Positions 45,775 to 58,854 are shown, numbered from the stretch's first letter. The stretch is DNA of 64,000 nt from Telmatactis stephensoni (GCA_029948255.1 JALIZF010001688.1:51001-115000), one strand, 5' to 3'. Notes: generated from the sequence alone by a model not told the origin. Numbers and translations are program-made.

Positions 45775-47871
45775 GATTTTCTTAATTGTAGCAGTTGAGA
45801 AAAACTCTCAGTCTTACACCTTTTCATAGTGTTGCCTAGCAACGCCATACAGTGTCGTCAATTTGACTTCGTTTTACGTATTTTTGTAAGAAATAAAATG
45901 TGATGTAGGCCCACGTAGTCAGTAAATGTCCTTTAAATGCGTTTGATGTATAACTGATATTTATGAATTTACATTATCTATAGACTTTATCGTCATTCAT
46001 GACTAATTTCACATGCACGTTGGATTCTAACTAATAGATGGCGGATAAATTCAGAGATAAATTGCTATGTGTCTTGCCCGCAGGCTTTGTCTAAGAACAG
46101 ATGACTTTAGTACCCGTGAATTTTACTTATGTGCCTGATTTTAAAATTTGTGAAAGTCAACTAAACACAGCAAATATTTTAAACTGCGGGTCACTGTTCG
46201 TCTAAGATGAAACAATTGCAATAAATACTGAGTACTAGAAAGGCTGGGCACTAGTTGAAAGATGAATTATATTCTTCAAGCATCGTTTTCCGTAACTGAG
46301 AAGTTTATAAATTGATCCTGATGAAACGTAAACTTGTACATTGTTTGTTTTGTTTTTGTTTTGTGTTTGCCGGTTACCCAGTTGTAATTCGTAGATTTTA
46401 AAGGAAGAAAAAATATCACAGTAACCGAGAAGACCTGGACGCATAGCCAAAGGGTTTTCCATATACATTCGTCATTGAGGTCTTTTGGCCACCATATAGC
46501 GCCTTCCACTGATAACGACTAGAAGCAAAACAAAGAAAACTAAGTAATTTTTTGTTAGTTTTAGCGGTTGCTTTAGAGGGCGATGTTGAAACTTCTTTTT
46601 TGACCTTTCATTATTACTCTCAAATTGCTTACAACTAACAACACGATTTTGGCCAGCAAGGCCTGTCCATTGTAAAGTCGACCATTATTATCGGTAACCC
46701 ATGGTTAAATATAGAGAAAACCAATCAGCACTAGCACTAATAACCCTTCGAACAACCGAAACCGTTTATTTCTAAACAAGAACCAATATCGTATACTATG
46801 CATCCGAAAGATTACCGTCCACAAAACTGTTGCTTTGCACATAGCGAGCCGGTGAGAAACTTGTCTTGCTCACGTAGGAAGATACAGCGAAGCAAACGTC
46901 TAGTTTTTAAGCAAGAGTTCCCCTTGTAGGGAATAAATGTCACTTTTTATTATTCACCCCCTCCCCAAACACACACACTTTTTATTTTTCAGTGAAAAGT
47001 AATAACTGAAATGTGGCGTAGAAACTCAAAATTTTCTTTGTCATCGATTCTTGATACAAGAGATTATCGTGAAAGTAACTCTTGATAGAAAGTTGCTGAT
47101 ATTAGGAATATCTTTTTTTCTCTTTTTCATTAGTCGAACATTTCAATTGAACTGCGGCTGCCATAGATACGAAAACTTCGAGTAAAAATTAATGTATATA
47201 TCAGACTTTGACAAGTTTGGCTTTAAACTTAATCCAGAAAAAATGATTTGAAAATAATTTTAATGTGGGTTAGCTGCCATGACTATAAAGCCAAAGGATG
47301 TTTGATTGTTTTGTACTGGTGGATATGATACTGACCGACACCAGTAGAACGTTAGAAATGTTAACACCGTTATTAATGTGTCTGCCAGAGTTTGTAATGG
47401 TTAGCAATGCAAAAAGACAATTTCTAATTCTGTATTTTGGTAGCAAGTATTCCGTTAGACTGCAGCCTTTTCTTGTTTTATCAAATTTCTTTCCCTTTTT
47501 TGATTCATTGAAATATGCTATTTGCATGGGCAGTCGTGGCGGAGGACAAGGCATAACGAGACGGTTTTAATGAGAGGTAATTAGTCTGTTATTCTCGCCA
47601 ACTTCAGATAATGTTGGCCAAACATTCACCAGGATAGCAAGCCGTTACTAAGCAACGAAGACAATCTTCACTTTTAGCCAAAGAAATAGTTTCTGAGCTG
47701 TAAAAGGGGAATATTGCACTTGAAGACAGCTCTTAATTTTCTTTGATTACGTACCCTATTGCTCTCCAGTGGAAGTTACAACAGTGATTCAAGATGAATA
47801 ATTATGACTCCTAAAACATCTCACTCATTCAATCTGGACTGTGAGTGATGGTGGAGGATATTTCAATAAAC
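45772..47871. other. Intergenic; one relict at 46,690-46,760
   Basis: TAACCCATGGTTAAATATAG and AGAAAACCAATCAGCAC at about 46,693-46,731 resemble one unit of the 36-bp array at 18,799, and TTCGAACAACCG follows as in the ends of that MITE. Otherwise nothing recognised. Confidence 0.45.
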
Positions 47872-48113
47872 GTAAAGGTAAAGCACTAATATTTAGCGTC
47901 GGTAGTTCCTTCAGCTGAACGCTGGTCTCCCAGGAGCCGACGGTGCGCTCTTAACCCCCACTTTTCCATCAGTGCTCTGTTTCAAGGGTATTTAAAGCTA
48001 CACGGAATGGAAAGAAGTCGAAAAAAGTGTGAGGTGATCTGACAGAGAATTGATCTCGGGACCTCTCGCATTTCAAAGCCGCGCACTAACCAACTCAGCT
48101 ACACTTTGCTCCT
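47872..48113 (-). mobile_element. SINE with tRNA-like head (second copy of the 15,716 family)
   Basis: Read on the minus strand from about 48,113: AGTGTAGCTGAGTTGGTTAG (A box), GAGGTCCCGAGATCAATTC (decayed B box), TTTCGACTTCTTTCC, AAATACCCTTGAAACAGAGC, ACTGATGG, GCGCACCGTCGGC, AACTACCGACGCTAAATA and the tail TTTACCTTTACG. The same landmarks in the same order as at 15,716-15,975. Confidence 0.82.
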
Positions 48114-48309
48114 TCAAACAATCTTCAATGCACATATAAGGAAGCATTTACTTTAATTGATTCATCCAATGTTTTTAAACTTACTTGTCATTACACAGCA
48201 AGTAAGTTGTCTAGTTCTTTGTTGAATTCCTTTTGTTTGTCCAGGTGTCTGGTGTCGATAGCACTACTATGTAGCCAAAGGTTACGTCACATCAATGTTA
48301 CTTTTAATT

Positions 48310-48430
48310 CTTTCCATTTTGAAATCACTTACAAATCCTGTAATCTGATTGGTTAAAAAGTGTGCGATTTTCTTATCAGCCAATCAAATAAGATAATCAA
48401 GCAAGCTATTTGTATGTTTGATTAAATGAA
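48310..48430. repeat. Repeat related to centre of the 57 kb palindrome
   Basis: Shares TCCATTTTGAAATCACT, TAATCTGATTGGTTAAAAAG, TGTGCGAT and TTATCAGCCAATCA with 57,415-57,560, in the same order. Confidence 0.6.
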
Positions 48431-49091
48431 TATTTTTACAAGTCTCCTCACTCGGTCACAAGACTTGTGCATTTCTATTTCCGGTAAAATGGCCTACTTT
48501 ACAACTTCGAAAACTAAGAGTTGAAGATTAAAAACCCGGAAAAAAAATCCTAAATAGTAAAATAGACCTAAAAAACGTCCTCTGTATTAAATTTGAGATG
48601 CATCTGAGATGGTAAAAAACTGCCAGGGCAACTACTATATCTTAAATAAAAAGGACTTTTCTTGAATATATTGACTCTCTTATATGAATGAAATAGGATT
48701 TCAAAATGAATAGAACAGGGTCTGGATGGGGTTAACCGACTAGCTATAGCGACAAACGACAAAGACCGAAAATTTTAACTGACAACCGACAAATTGCTCA
48801 AATTTTAACCCCCAATAATTTTGTTGCGAGACAAGTTTGTTCTCGGGTGGTAAAACGGGCAGCATCGCTCTTCAACTCGCTTCGCAGCAATGTTGCGAGA
48901 CAAGTTGAGTGATTTTGTTGCTCGTATTACCGTACCTTAATATGCACAAGAACGCAAAAAATATGAGACCGTATTAGGTTAGTAACATTTGGCTTCCCGG
49001 TGCAAAGCCGCGCGCTAATCAAAGTCAAAAGTGGCAATAAAAGCAACATCATTTGTATTGATTTTTGCAGAATTGTATAATAATTAAATAT
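48431..49091. other. Intergenic, small tandem echo
   Basis: Two copies of the phrase TGTTGCGAGACAAGTT at about 48,822 and 48,890 flank CGCTCTTCAACTCGC. No gene seen. Confidence 0.35.
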
Positions 49092-49233
49092 GTTATTGGT
49101 CGATTAACCAGGGAATACAGCTTTGAATTTTTACTCGTAACTTGCATCTTGGGTCGCCTAAAGGCTCGCCAAAATACAGCGTGACTCGTAAAAATACCGA
49201 CAGCTGTAATTAGCTGGTTAGTCGACCAATAAC
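49092..49233. repeat. MITE with GTTATTGGTCGA termini
   Basis: Starts GTTATTGGTCGATTAACCAG and ends CTGGTTAGTCGACCAATAAC (one mismatch over 20). Inner TTTTTACTCGTAA/ACTCGTAAAAATA is also inverted. 142 bp. Confidence 0.85.
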
Positions 49234-49240
49234 TAACAAC

Positions 49241-49494
49241 CCGTTCACACCAACAGGTTAAACATGTTAAAAAGTGGTTTAATTAAACAAGGTTAAAATT
49301 TAGTTGCTCATACCGTGCACACCCCACAACTAAACAAGTTAAAAATAAAACCTGTTTGATTAAAATATTTTATATAGCAAGGTACGTGGCTTAAAATTTG
49401 CCGTCTCAAGATGTCTGGAAAGAGTAATGGACAAAATGGAAACCCTAAACCTGGTTTATAATTAGTTAAACAAGCTTAGTTGGTGCGAATGGGG
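49241..49494. repeat. MITE with CCGTTCACACCAAC termini
   Basis: Left CCGTTCACACCAACAGGTTA, right TTAGTTGGTGCGAATGGGG, inverted with few mismatches. About 254 bp; begins eight bases after the previous element. Confidence 0.72.
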
Positions 49495-49499
49495 CATAA

Positions 49500-49925
49500 G
49501 AATGCATTATTACAGGCCTGTTACAGCTTGTCTAGCAGCTTGCAATACAATGCTGACGAAAGCAGAGCATTGCAAGTTGCTAGCGAGATGTACATGTCGA
49601 TCGGACGCTGGCAACTCTCTACGCACCTTGCAACGCAATTTTCTTGGTCTTCGGTAAAACTAGAACTGTCAGTGGTCACTGCACTCTAAATTGCCATTTG
49701 CGTCATTTCATTGCAGGTTGTGGGATAGATGTCACACGATGCTACTTGCTTCGCAACGTTGCGAAAAGTAGAAGTTCCTTCCACTAGTTTTTCTGCAACT
49801 TGCAACGTTGCCTTGGAAGTTGCAGAGTAGGGTAGCGTTACACCGCAATCTCTCCTGCAACTTGCAGTACGATGGCGTTGCGTTGCATGTTGCAAGAAAA
49901 ATTGCCTCGTGTAACATGGCGTTAG
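49500..49925. repeat. Degenerate GCAAC-rich element
   Basis: Dense TTGCAA, TTGCAACG and CTTGCAAC motifs on both strands, with a right end CGTGTAACATGGCGTTA and a weakly inverted left part GCCTGTTACAGCTTG. Similar in style to 13,158-13,364. Boundaries uncertain. Confidence 0.45.
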
Positions 49926-49929
49926 GAGA

Positions 49930-50420
49930 AAACGTAACAGCAACAATAGCAGCAACAGCCATTAGCCTAAGTAACAATAGCATCAACATATTAACAATAT
50001 TAACAAATACAATAGCAACAATGCTAACAATAACAACAGTAAGAATATCAACAATAACAATAGTAACAATATTAACAATAGCAATGTAGCAACATCAATT
50101 ACAATACTATCAACAATACTTAACAATAGCAACAGAAACAATATCTGCAACAATTACAATACTATTAATATAGTACTTAACAACAGCAACAACAACAACA
50201 ATACTAACAATAGAATTAACCATATACAATACCATCAACAGTGTTTAACAATAACATTAACAATGACAGCAACAATATACAATACTATCAACTGTAACAA
50301 TAGCGACAGCAACAATACTATATCAACAATTACAATAGCAGCAACAATGATACTATCAACAGTACTTAACAACAACAATACTATCAACGGTAACAATAGC
50401 GAAAGCAATAATAATTTATC
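49930..50420. repeat. Imperfect CAA/ATA-rich simple-repeat tract
   Basis: Nearly 500 bases of AACAATA, AACAGCAACA and ACTATCAACA phrases on the plus strand. The 162-codon and 93-codon ORFs overlapping it are Asn/Thr/Ile low-complexity artefacts. Confidence 0.85.
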
Positions 50421-52722
50421 ATATTACAAGTGGTATACTGGTGGACAGCAACATCCTAAAATCCATGCATATCAACACCCCTTCCAGTGCCCAGTGATAT
50501 CATTGATATCGTCACATGTGAAAATATGGTTTTTTAACCAATCACAAGCCAGAATTTTCTACGGTTTTCGGTTCAGGACGCGTCATGCACAAAACTTTGA
50601 TCAAATCCCTTTAAAATGTGATCAAATTCAAGTTTATCTTTATTGTTTTAATTTAAGACGCTTGAGAGAATGGACTTATGCTTTCACAATGTCGTGGACA
50701 GTTGAGAAATCGTTTTTGCTGATCTTTGTACTTGCGTTGATAAGAAAATAATAATTCAACTTTTGAGCAAAACCCGGTACTGTTCACGTACGTTTAACTA
50801 CTCATATCAGCGAACTGAGAATGTAATAACCTGAGAATCAGGCCCTTTTAGTATCAGATCCTTCCCCTCTTTCTCCTCCCCTACCCTCCCAACAAGGGCC
50901 TGATACTCAGGTTAAAAATGTAATAATTATGGACTTACTGACTGCAAGTTTACAGCTTTGCCTCTCACATAACTAACTTGAAGACTTTAGAAATACAGCG
51001 AAGACTTGAAATTATTACAGCCATGAGTTTAAACTCCAAAACGGAACAAAGAATGTTCTAATCGCATCCGGCTGCTGTTTTGTCTACTCTGGATTTGCAA
51101 GAGATGTTCATGCGTGGTTTTTAGAAATGACTGACGAACGAGTAGGCGACTCTAATTAGACATTTGGTTAAAACTATAAGTTAAATACTGTTTTTTATGA
51201 TTTTTTGCAAAATATCAAAAGTATAAAGGATGCACTGTTTTCATTGTTTTCGTTTTCACTTAGTGAAACGCGCGAATCGATGACTCGTTGCTTTGCCATT
51301 GAAGGTAATTCATCTTATGAAACACTGAAGCTTACAATGATTGTTCATTTGATTTTGCCCATTGGCAACATTTTGTAGCGCTACGGCTAATAGATAAACT
51401 ATTTGAAATCCCAACAATAAAATCCCTGAGTTTATGTGCTACGCGTTGATTGCTTCGCCTCAGGCTCTTAAGCTTTAGCATCAGGCTAGGTAACTAAGCT
51501 GTCTCGGCTGAAACCCAAAAAGACACTGGGTAGGAACAAAAGGTGCAGAACATGCAGACAGTAAACTTTAATCAGTCGTAAGAAAACAATTGAAAAATTT
51601 ACAGACACATTAACGACATTACAGAACACTGAAAAGTGGTAAAAGAAACACAACACAATGAAATGCCGAGAGCAGAGTAAGGAACTTTCTAGGTCACGAA
51701 CAGTGTTTGAGGCCCCGTGGGCAACACAATGAGATTATAGTGGTGATTTCTTGTACGGTTCATAAAGATATGCTAATTAACAAGGCAGTAGGGCTGATTA
51801 TATGGAACAGTCTTTCGTTTTCCATAAACTAATGTCACTATGACATTATTACTAGAGGGTCTTTTTGCCCTTATTGTGTGTAGTGTTTTCTTACACATTA
51901 GGATAACACACTAATGTCAGTATAGTAGATCCACCCATAAATAGCCGTTGGTAATGAAGACAGCGAATGCATGCCAAAACAAGATAAGCGGCAGTTATTA
52001 TTATTATAAAAATAATAATGTACCCTTTAAACCATCTCCACTCCAGCGGATTTCCAGTTCAAGCTGCTAGTGTTTGTCAATCGAGCTATAGACCCTTACT
52101 ACCCCTATAACGCGTCATACCCAAACTACCAAAATACTTTTCAAAATTTATTTTTATATCCAACTGTTCAAACTCCTTTGAGAACACCAAGGAAATTAGT
52201 GCGGTGAAAACTCGCACAACAAAAGAAGCTATAGGGGAAAGCGATTCTGGAAATGCAAGCATGAAACGTCCAAACGGTGAAGGTTTATTAGGATGCGTAC
52301 CAGAACCAAGACGTCTCCACTCTGCGCGGAACCTAGGTTACTTCCCAATCCCTTTGTGGAGCAAGGGAGAAAGTAACCCATGCCAGCCCTCACAATTAAA
52401 AAATATGTTTTACAACAAAACCCTGTTAGAAAACCGATTTTATAGGAACACAAACATTACAATTCTCGTCGCGGCGTGACGAATGCGTCAAAAATTTGTT
52501 AAGAAAATAATGTTCTGCTGCTTCACCTCGCGTATACTCAACTTAAAAAATTTTGAGGCTCGGAAGAGATTTTGTCCCTCGCTAGCTCCTGGTGATGCGA
52601 ATGACCATAAAAAACTCAGCTCGAAGGGTACGACGTAAGCCTAGCCTAGTTTATCGACTGATCCTAGTCCAAATTCCCCCTCAGAATACCACAACTCATC
52701 TTGACCTTAATAGTTCACTCCG
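50421..52722. other. Intergenic, no feature recognised
   Basis: A short inverted pair AACCTGAGAATCAGGCCCTT / AAGGGCCTGATACTCAGGTT at about 50,829-50,915 marks an 85-bp MITE-like palindrome. Otherwise no gene or repeat seen. Confidence 0.4.
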
Positions 52723-53136
52723 TAAGGCCCTGTTCAAACGAGAACGCAAGTCGATGCAAGTTTTGACTTGGCGCGGACTTGCATCTTCGTTTGAACACCA
52801 ACTTGCATCGACTTGCGTCTACTTGCGTTGACCTGCGAGCAGTTTGAACGCGTGCTCAAATTTGATCGCAAGTTGATGCAAGTTTTGTCTGTTTGAACAG
52901 TCACCACGCTAAACTTCACAAGTTTTTTTTTTGTCCGAACTTCTGCACATTTCCTCTCCTACAAATAATTCAAACAAAAGCAAATCTAATTTTCTCGCTG
53001 TCCTTCAGCTAGCTGTTTTTTCCTTGAAAGTTTTTGAAAATTATCCATCGACTTGCATGGAGCGGTGTTTAAACGAGGACGCAAGTTTCAAGTCAAAACT
53101 TGCATCGACTTGCGTTCTCGTTTGAACGGGGCCTAA
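52723..53136. repeat. MITE with TTCAAACGAGAACGCAAG termini, 414 bp
   Basis: Left AGGCCCTGTTCAAACGAGAA then CGCAAGTCGATGCAAG; right CTTGCATCGACTTGCG then TTCTCGTTTGAACGGGGCCT. Inverted over about 36 bases with one mismatch. GCAAGT-CGATGCAAGT modules are repeated several times in alternating orientation inside. Confidence 0.88.
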
Positions 53137-53220
53137 GGCTTTTTCTGGATTTTTCTTAATAACACTTTTTCATTAGTAAATTTCTGTGCGAGAGAGATGT
53201 CTCTGTCCTCTTATATAAGA

Positions 53221-53585
53221 GGACGGGGATGCTCGTCGGAAATTTTGAAAATGATCCCTAAAAGGTACCTGAGTGGGAGTGGCAACAATTCATTTCAACC
53301 CTCTAAAAGGTACCAATTCAAAAACAATAATAAAGAATTAAAGTAATAAAACACTTTGTTATCGATGTACTTTGAAGATTCAATTCAGATCATCGAAATC
53401 GTCCCTTTCATGCTTATTTTAGGTAGTTTATTTACCCCAAAACAGTCCCTAAAAGGTACCATCTAGGTCTCTGGTAGTCCACTTAAGTCTGAGACACCCT
53501 AAAAGGTACCAAATGGCAGATTTTGACTCCTAAAAGGTACGACGAGCATCCCCGTCTATATTTACGATCGGAGCCCCCCCCCCCC
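53221..53585. repeat. MITE, GATGCTCGTCG family (copy 2)
   Basis: Left GGACGGGGATGCTCGTCGG, right CGACGAGCATCCCCGTC, then GGAGC and a long C run. Repeated CCCTAAAAGGTACC phrases inside match CCCCTAAAAGATACC of copy 1 at 13,925. The left poly-G end of copy 1 is absent. Confidence 0.8.
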
Positions 53586-54026
53586 TCTCCGGGGTAGATA
53601 GTCAATCAGCGCACGCGTTGTCTCAAATATTTTATAAAACATCAAATAACAACACATAACAAAAGCTTTTTGGATGCTTTTAATGAAACTGTGCAAAGCA
53701 AAATCGAAATTAAAAAACCACAAATAATATATTACATATCAACCTAAGCGATTCTAAAAATCTATAAGACATTGTGAAACTTATACCATGGCAATCTATT
53801 TTCCTATTATAAAAAACCCTTTACTTTAGGCAACATTTTTAGTCAAAAATTTCAGATTGGAGTTTAGTTCAGTCTCGTTATAAAATCAACCTAAGTGATT
53901 AAGATAATACCTTAATAGTGTTTAAAGTCAATACTTTTGAGTCAATAAAACGATGTAGGTTTTGTTAAGATGTTTGAATTTGGCGCTTCACGGTTGAATA
54001 TTCCCGTTGTTCCTTAAAAGCTGACA

Positions 54027-54319
<293 letters not shown>

Positions 54320-54440
54320 GCTCCTTGCTTCCTTCATCTTCCTTCCTAACTTCCTACCTTCCCCTTCCTCCCCCCCTCCCCCCCCCCCCCTTCTCCTTCC
54401 CTCCCTCCTTCCTTTCTTCCTTCTTTCCTTGGAAGTGGTA
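54320..54440. repeat. Pyrimidine-rich tract with C run
   Basis: Continues the microsatellite with CTTCC-type phrases and a C run at about 54,370-54,391, all pyrimidine on the plus strand. Confidence 0.8.
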
Positions 54441-56985
54441 GTGGTTGGTAATGGTAGTTAGAGTGATATATATATATATAGCTATAGATGTAGTGCAGGA
54501 TTGTAGTGGTAGCGGTAATAGTGGTGTTATAGTGGAAGTAGCAGGTATGGCTATATAGTGTGGAGGTGGTAGAATTGTTTTCTGAATACCCACTCACACA
54601 TAACTGGGCGATGATGCGGAACACAGATTCTACAAAATAATATCTAATATATAATAATATAATAGAATCTCAATGTTGTAATTACACAGACAAATTTCTT
54701 GTCATCAATGAAAAGAACGCTCATCGATTATTGTAGCCCATATTAGTTGTAATGTTATATTACCAGTGATATTAATGTGTTATACTCTCAAGCTGCGGTC
54801 AGCCAATTTGGCGCCTTGGCGCCATTATTCATGCTCGTTTTTCTCAATATTAATAACTAAAGCAAAGTCTAGACAACACAACACCTTGTGATGGTAATCG
54901 CAACCTTTTTAATATTAAAAAAATGGAACTTCAAATATATGTTAAATGAAATTTTAATATTTTATTCTTTATAAAACGCCCTTTTCGTTGGCCAACTGAT
55001 ATTTGGGTAAATTGAGTTTAGTTGTAAATAACAGTGAGTTGTTTCAGTTCTTAAGTCCATTTGGTGTTCGTAAATGAGCTTAAGAGCTCAGTTCATTTTA
55101 ACGGAATCAATTTTAGTTTATTGTTTAGGGTTTTTCTTCCATTTTTTTCTCCTATGGAACGAGAAGTCCTATCATTTTACACTATACCCTGTCTACCCTA
55201 CACCGGTAAAATATCTCCTCCAAACATGTTTGCTGGCTGCCGTGTGTCGAATTTTAGTCAAATGTTGAGAAAATTTGCCTGCTAAACGGGTTAATCATTT
55301 GAGATCACAAAATGTGAATTTACGATTATGATAATCGAAATATCAACGGAGGTATTACCCAATCAACTTACTGTTTTTCTTATTAAATTGAGAAAATACT
55401 TTATCATAATTTAATCAAAGATAGACAGACTGAAAGTGTAATTTGAAGGTTCTGAGAAAATGGATTTCTCAATGAACCGGCATTTTACAGATTTTTCTTC
55501 GAATGCTATTTGTTTAAATCATGTGAAACCATATGAAGTAGACTGACTTTCATTGTTGCAAATGATTGGATGATGTCTGAAAGCGAAACAGCACCTGCCA
55601 TTCAGTCATTCACAAGCTTTTATCGCAATTCATAAAACATTTTCGCGCGCTTTTTTTTATTAAGCCGCCGATCGCCTGTATTTTCCCGCGCTCACCATGA
55701 TGCAGCTGCAGTTAAAGATAGTGAAAGATTTTGTAAGCACGAACGAAGTAGAATTTCAAACTCAACCTGAAAAGGTATAATTTATCTAGTTTAGAACTAT
55801 AAAGAAGAAAAAATGAATACGAAGGAAGTGAGACAACAAAGAAGCTATTTACGTGCCACTGTGACATGTGTAGGTCTTGGCTTGGCTTTTATCAATACAC
55901 ATGTTAGACAGTTTTATTGACTGTAAACTATTTAGCTGATGTTATTTTTGATTTTCTATACAGTATAAAACCAATACCAATAAATCCGTAAATGTCAACC
56001 TAAACATTCAACCGATAGCTTATCATATATACCAGGCTTAAAACTAAACAAAATTGTCTAAAGGCGTAAATACCCACGATAGGGCGGACCTCAGGCATCT
56101 CCTTTTCATTGTTTTCTTTTCATTGGTATTATGAATAAAATATTACTATTATTTATTATTATTATTTATTATTATTATAATATTTCTGCTCATTGCTCAG
56201 AATTATTTTTTCTATTTCTTTTTGTTTCCTGATATTTAAAAAAGTCCAATACTTTTAATCCTGGAATCACTTTTTAGGCGGCTGTAGTTTTGCATAAACT
56301 TGTTGTCAACTGTGTTGAATTTTACATGCTGTGTTGTACTGATCGTGTAATTTAGACCATTGTTTTATGCGGCCATATTCCCGGTGCCATCACAGAGCTT
56401 GGCAGCCTCGCAAACAACGTATTTTACGTTGTCTGCCTGGTTACTTTTAACGTATGCGCATGCAAGTCCTTCTGGACCCTGTTTTGCCACACAGTGAGGC
56501 CTGGAGGAACGCAGGCTCTGTGTACAAGATTGTTAGACTAGGCGTATTTACCTGGAGTCATTTTGGGGTAGAAGCTGGCAACAGTTGCTTTCTAAATATA
56601 TGAGTTGTGGGAAATAAGAATATATCTGTTACCAAACCTGATTTGTGAATTTGGCTATAAATACCGTCGAATATATGACACCAATGATGACGTCACAATG
56701 ACAAACTAAAATGCAATTAATTAACCACTTTTGGAATGAAATTCTCTTAGTACATGATAATATTGGTGGTGTAAATTCTTATGTAATACAATCCCACGTC
56801 AATCCCACGCTCATTTACATATAACGGACTGGTATTAATATAGGTTCCAGTCCCTTCCAACTTCCAACTTTATAATTATTGAAGTAAACTATCTATTAAG
56901 ATATGCTGTTGTCCACATTATGGGTACTAGAAACTATATCACGCAATTTATGACGTCAATAATGGCAAGGGCGAATTACAATATA
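54441..56985. other. Intergenic, no gene recognised
   Basis: Short (TA)n near 54,463. CACAGAGCTTGGCAGCCTCGC near 56,391 and GCAGGCTCTGTGTAC near 56,511 are weakly inverted and may be decayed MITE ends. (ATT)n near 56,140-56,180. Confidence 0.4.
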
Positions 56986-58416
56986 TAATGGTAACAGCAC
57001 TGAGTGGAGTCCAATTCGGTCTGTAACTAATCATATGAGGGATAAACAAAATTGGACGACCGCGTAGCAGGAGTCCAATTTGTTTATTCCAAGTATGATT
57101 ACAGACAGAATTGGACGACACGAAGTCCTGTTACCAATTAATCATAACTATTACAACTCAGTTCGAGAAAAATATTTTCATGCTAATTAGTGGCAAGTAC
57201 AACTAAACTGACCAAATTTTGCTGAAAAAGTGAGAAAAAATAGTGAAAAATCTCTTGAGCGCGCGCTTAATGGTGTAGCGATTACGTGGCAGCGCGCACT
57301 CAAAATGCGAAATCTGATTGGCTCTGGTAACTGTCCGATTACAACTGCCCGATTACAAGTGTCCAATTACAGCCAACTGTCCAATTACACTATCCAATTA
57401 CAACCTTAATTATATCCATTTTGAAATCACTGGTGATTTCTGCAATCTGATTGGTTAAAAAGTGTGCGATTAATTCCTAAATTGCATCCTTTTGCTTCAT
57501 TAATCGCATCTTTTTTTCCAACCAATCACAAAACAGTGTCTTTTATTATCAGCCAATCATATACAAGAATCAAAAAAGCCATTTGATTGGTGTCAAGCTG
57601 TGGGATTTTTTTCCTTGAACCTGTTTTCACATTTTTGTTAAAAAAAGTAGAGCAAAAAAGTTGAGATTTCAAAATGGATATAATTAAGTGGTAATTAAAC
57701 TTCGTGTCGTGCAATTTTGGGCCAGAAATCATACTCGTGATTATCAAACTGCACTCCCGCTACGCGGTCGTGCAGTTTTGTAATCACTCGTATGATTTCG
57801 GCCCAAATTGCACTCCACTCAGTTTAATTACCATTATTAATCATAACTATTACAATTTCCTCAAATCTGATTGGTTGAAAGACTGCTCTATTTTTCACTA
57901 ATCAAACTGTAGGTTGTAATTGGATAGTGTAATTGGACAGTTGGCTGTAATTGGACACCTGTAATCGGACAGTTGTAATCGGACAGTTGTAATCGGACAG
58001 TTGCCAAAGCCAATCAGATTTCGCATTATGAGCGCGCGCTGTCATGCATGTAATCGCTACGCCATTAAGTGCGCGCTCAAGAGATTTTTCACTATGTTTT
58101 TCTCGCTTTTCAACAAAATTTGGTCAGTTTAGTTGCGCTTAGCAATGATTAACATGAAAATATTTTCTCGGAAATTGTAATAGTTATGATTAATTGGTAA
58201 CAGGACTTCGTGTCGTCCAATTCAGTCTGTAATCATACTCGAAATAAACAAATTGGACTCCCGCTACGCGGTCGTCCAATTTTGTTTATCCCTCGTATGA
58301 TTATAGACTGAATTGGACTCCACTCAGTCCTATTACCATTATACAGTTTGATTAGTGGAAAATAAAGCAGTCTTTCAACCAATCAGATTTGAGGAAATTG
58401 TAATAGGTATGATTAC
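56986..58416. mobile_element. Nested palindromic element, about 1.43 kb
   Basis: The left arm 56,986-57,404 and right arm 57,908-58,341 are reverse complements with moderate divergence, starting TAATGGTAACAGCACTGAGT and ending ACTCAGTCCTATTACCATTA. The arms include GAGCGCGCGCTTAATGG / CCATTAAGTGCGCGCTC and repeated TCCAATTACA / TGTAATTGGA phrases. The centre holds a related palindromic module (57,690-57,835, with CTCCCGCTACGCGGTCGTGC) inside a TCTGATTGGTT element whose other half reappears inverted at 58,342-58,416. No ORF of substance. Confidence 0.78.
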
Positions 58417-58854
58417 AGCAAGTATTTGATAAACTGCATGTGAAAAGTTAACCCTCCCGCGATCTGCCCTGGATCACTGAACCATGCATAGTCTACGCTT
58501 GTATATCGACAAACACTAATGGTACACGTTAGTTTAGCTTTTCTTTAACTACACCGAAGCGTCTGGCATCCTGTTTTGCAGTTGCAGGAAATGACTTCTT
58601 TGCAGGCTTTTATAGGTTTTTGGATCGAAAGTCACAAGTAGCGATCTCAACTGGCTCAACTGGCTGTCGTTGTTTCTTTACCATGCAGACCATCTATTCT
58701 TGTGAAGGGATACATGACTGTGTTCAGTATAACGATATTAGCTTAAAGTCAACTTTGTGCAGTGTGAGTGTGTGTGTACATATATAGAATTGGTTCACGT
58801 ATATTATTATTTAAACCTTAATCAACATATATTTTTCTATAGATCTGTCCGTAG
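58417..58854. other. Spacer before the satellite, nothing recognised
   Basis: No ORF or repeat. A short (GT)n occurs near 58,762-58,773. Confidence 0.5.

Noticed and set aside
50263..50751. 162-codon plus-strand ORF
   Set aside because: The first half is Asn/Thr/Ile low-complexity sequence from the CAA/ATA tract; the second half shows no motif or splice context.
52204..52479. Overlapping 91- and 74-codon ORFs on opposite strands
   Set aside because: No motif or splice context; mutual overlap on both strands is typical of chance open frames.
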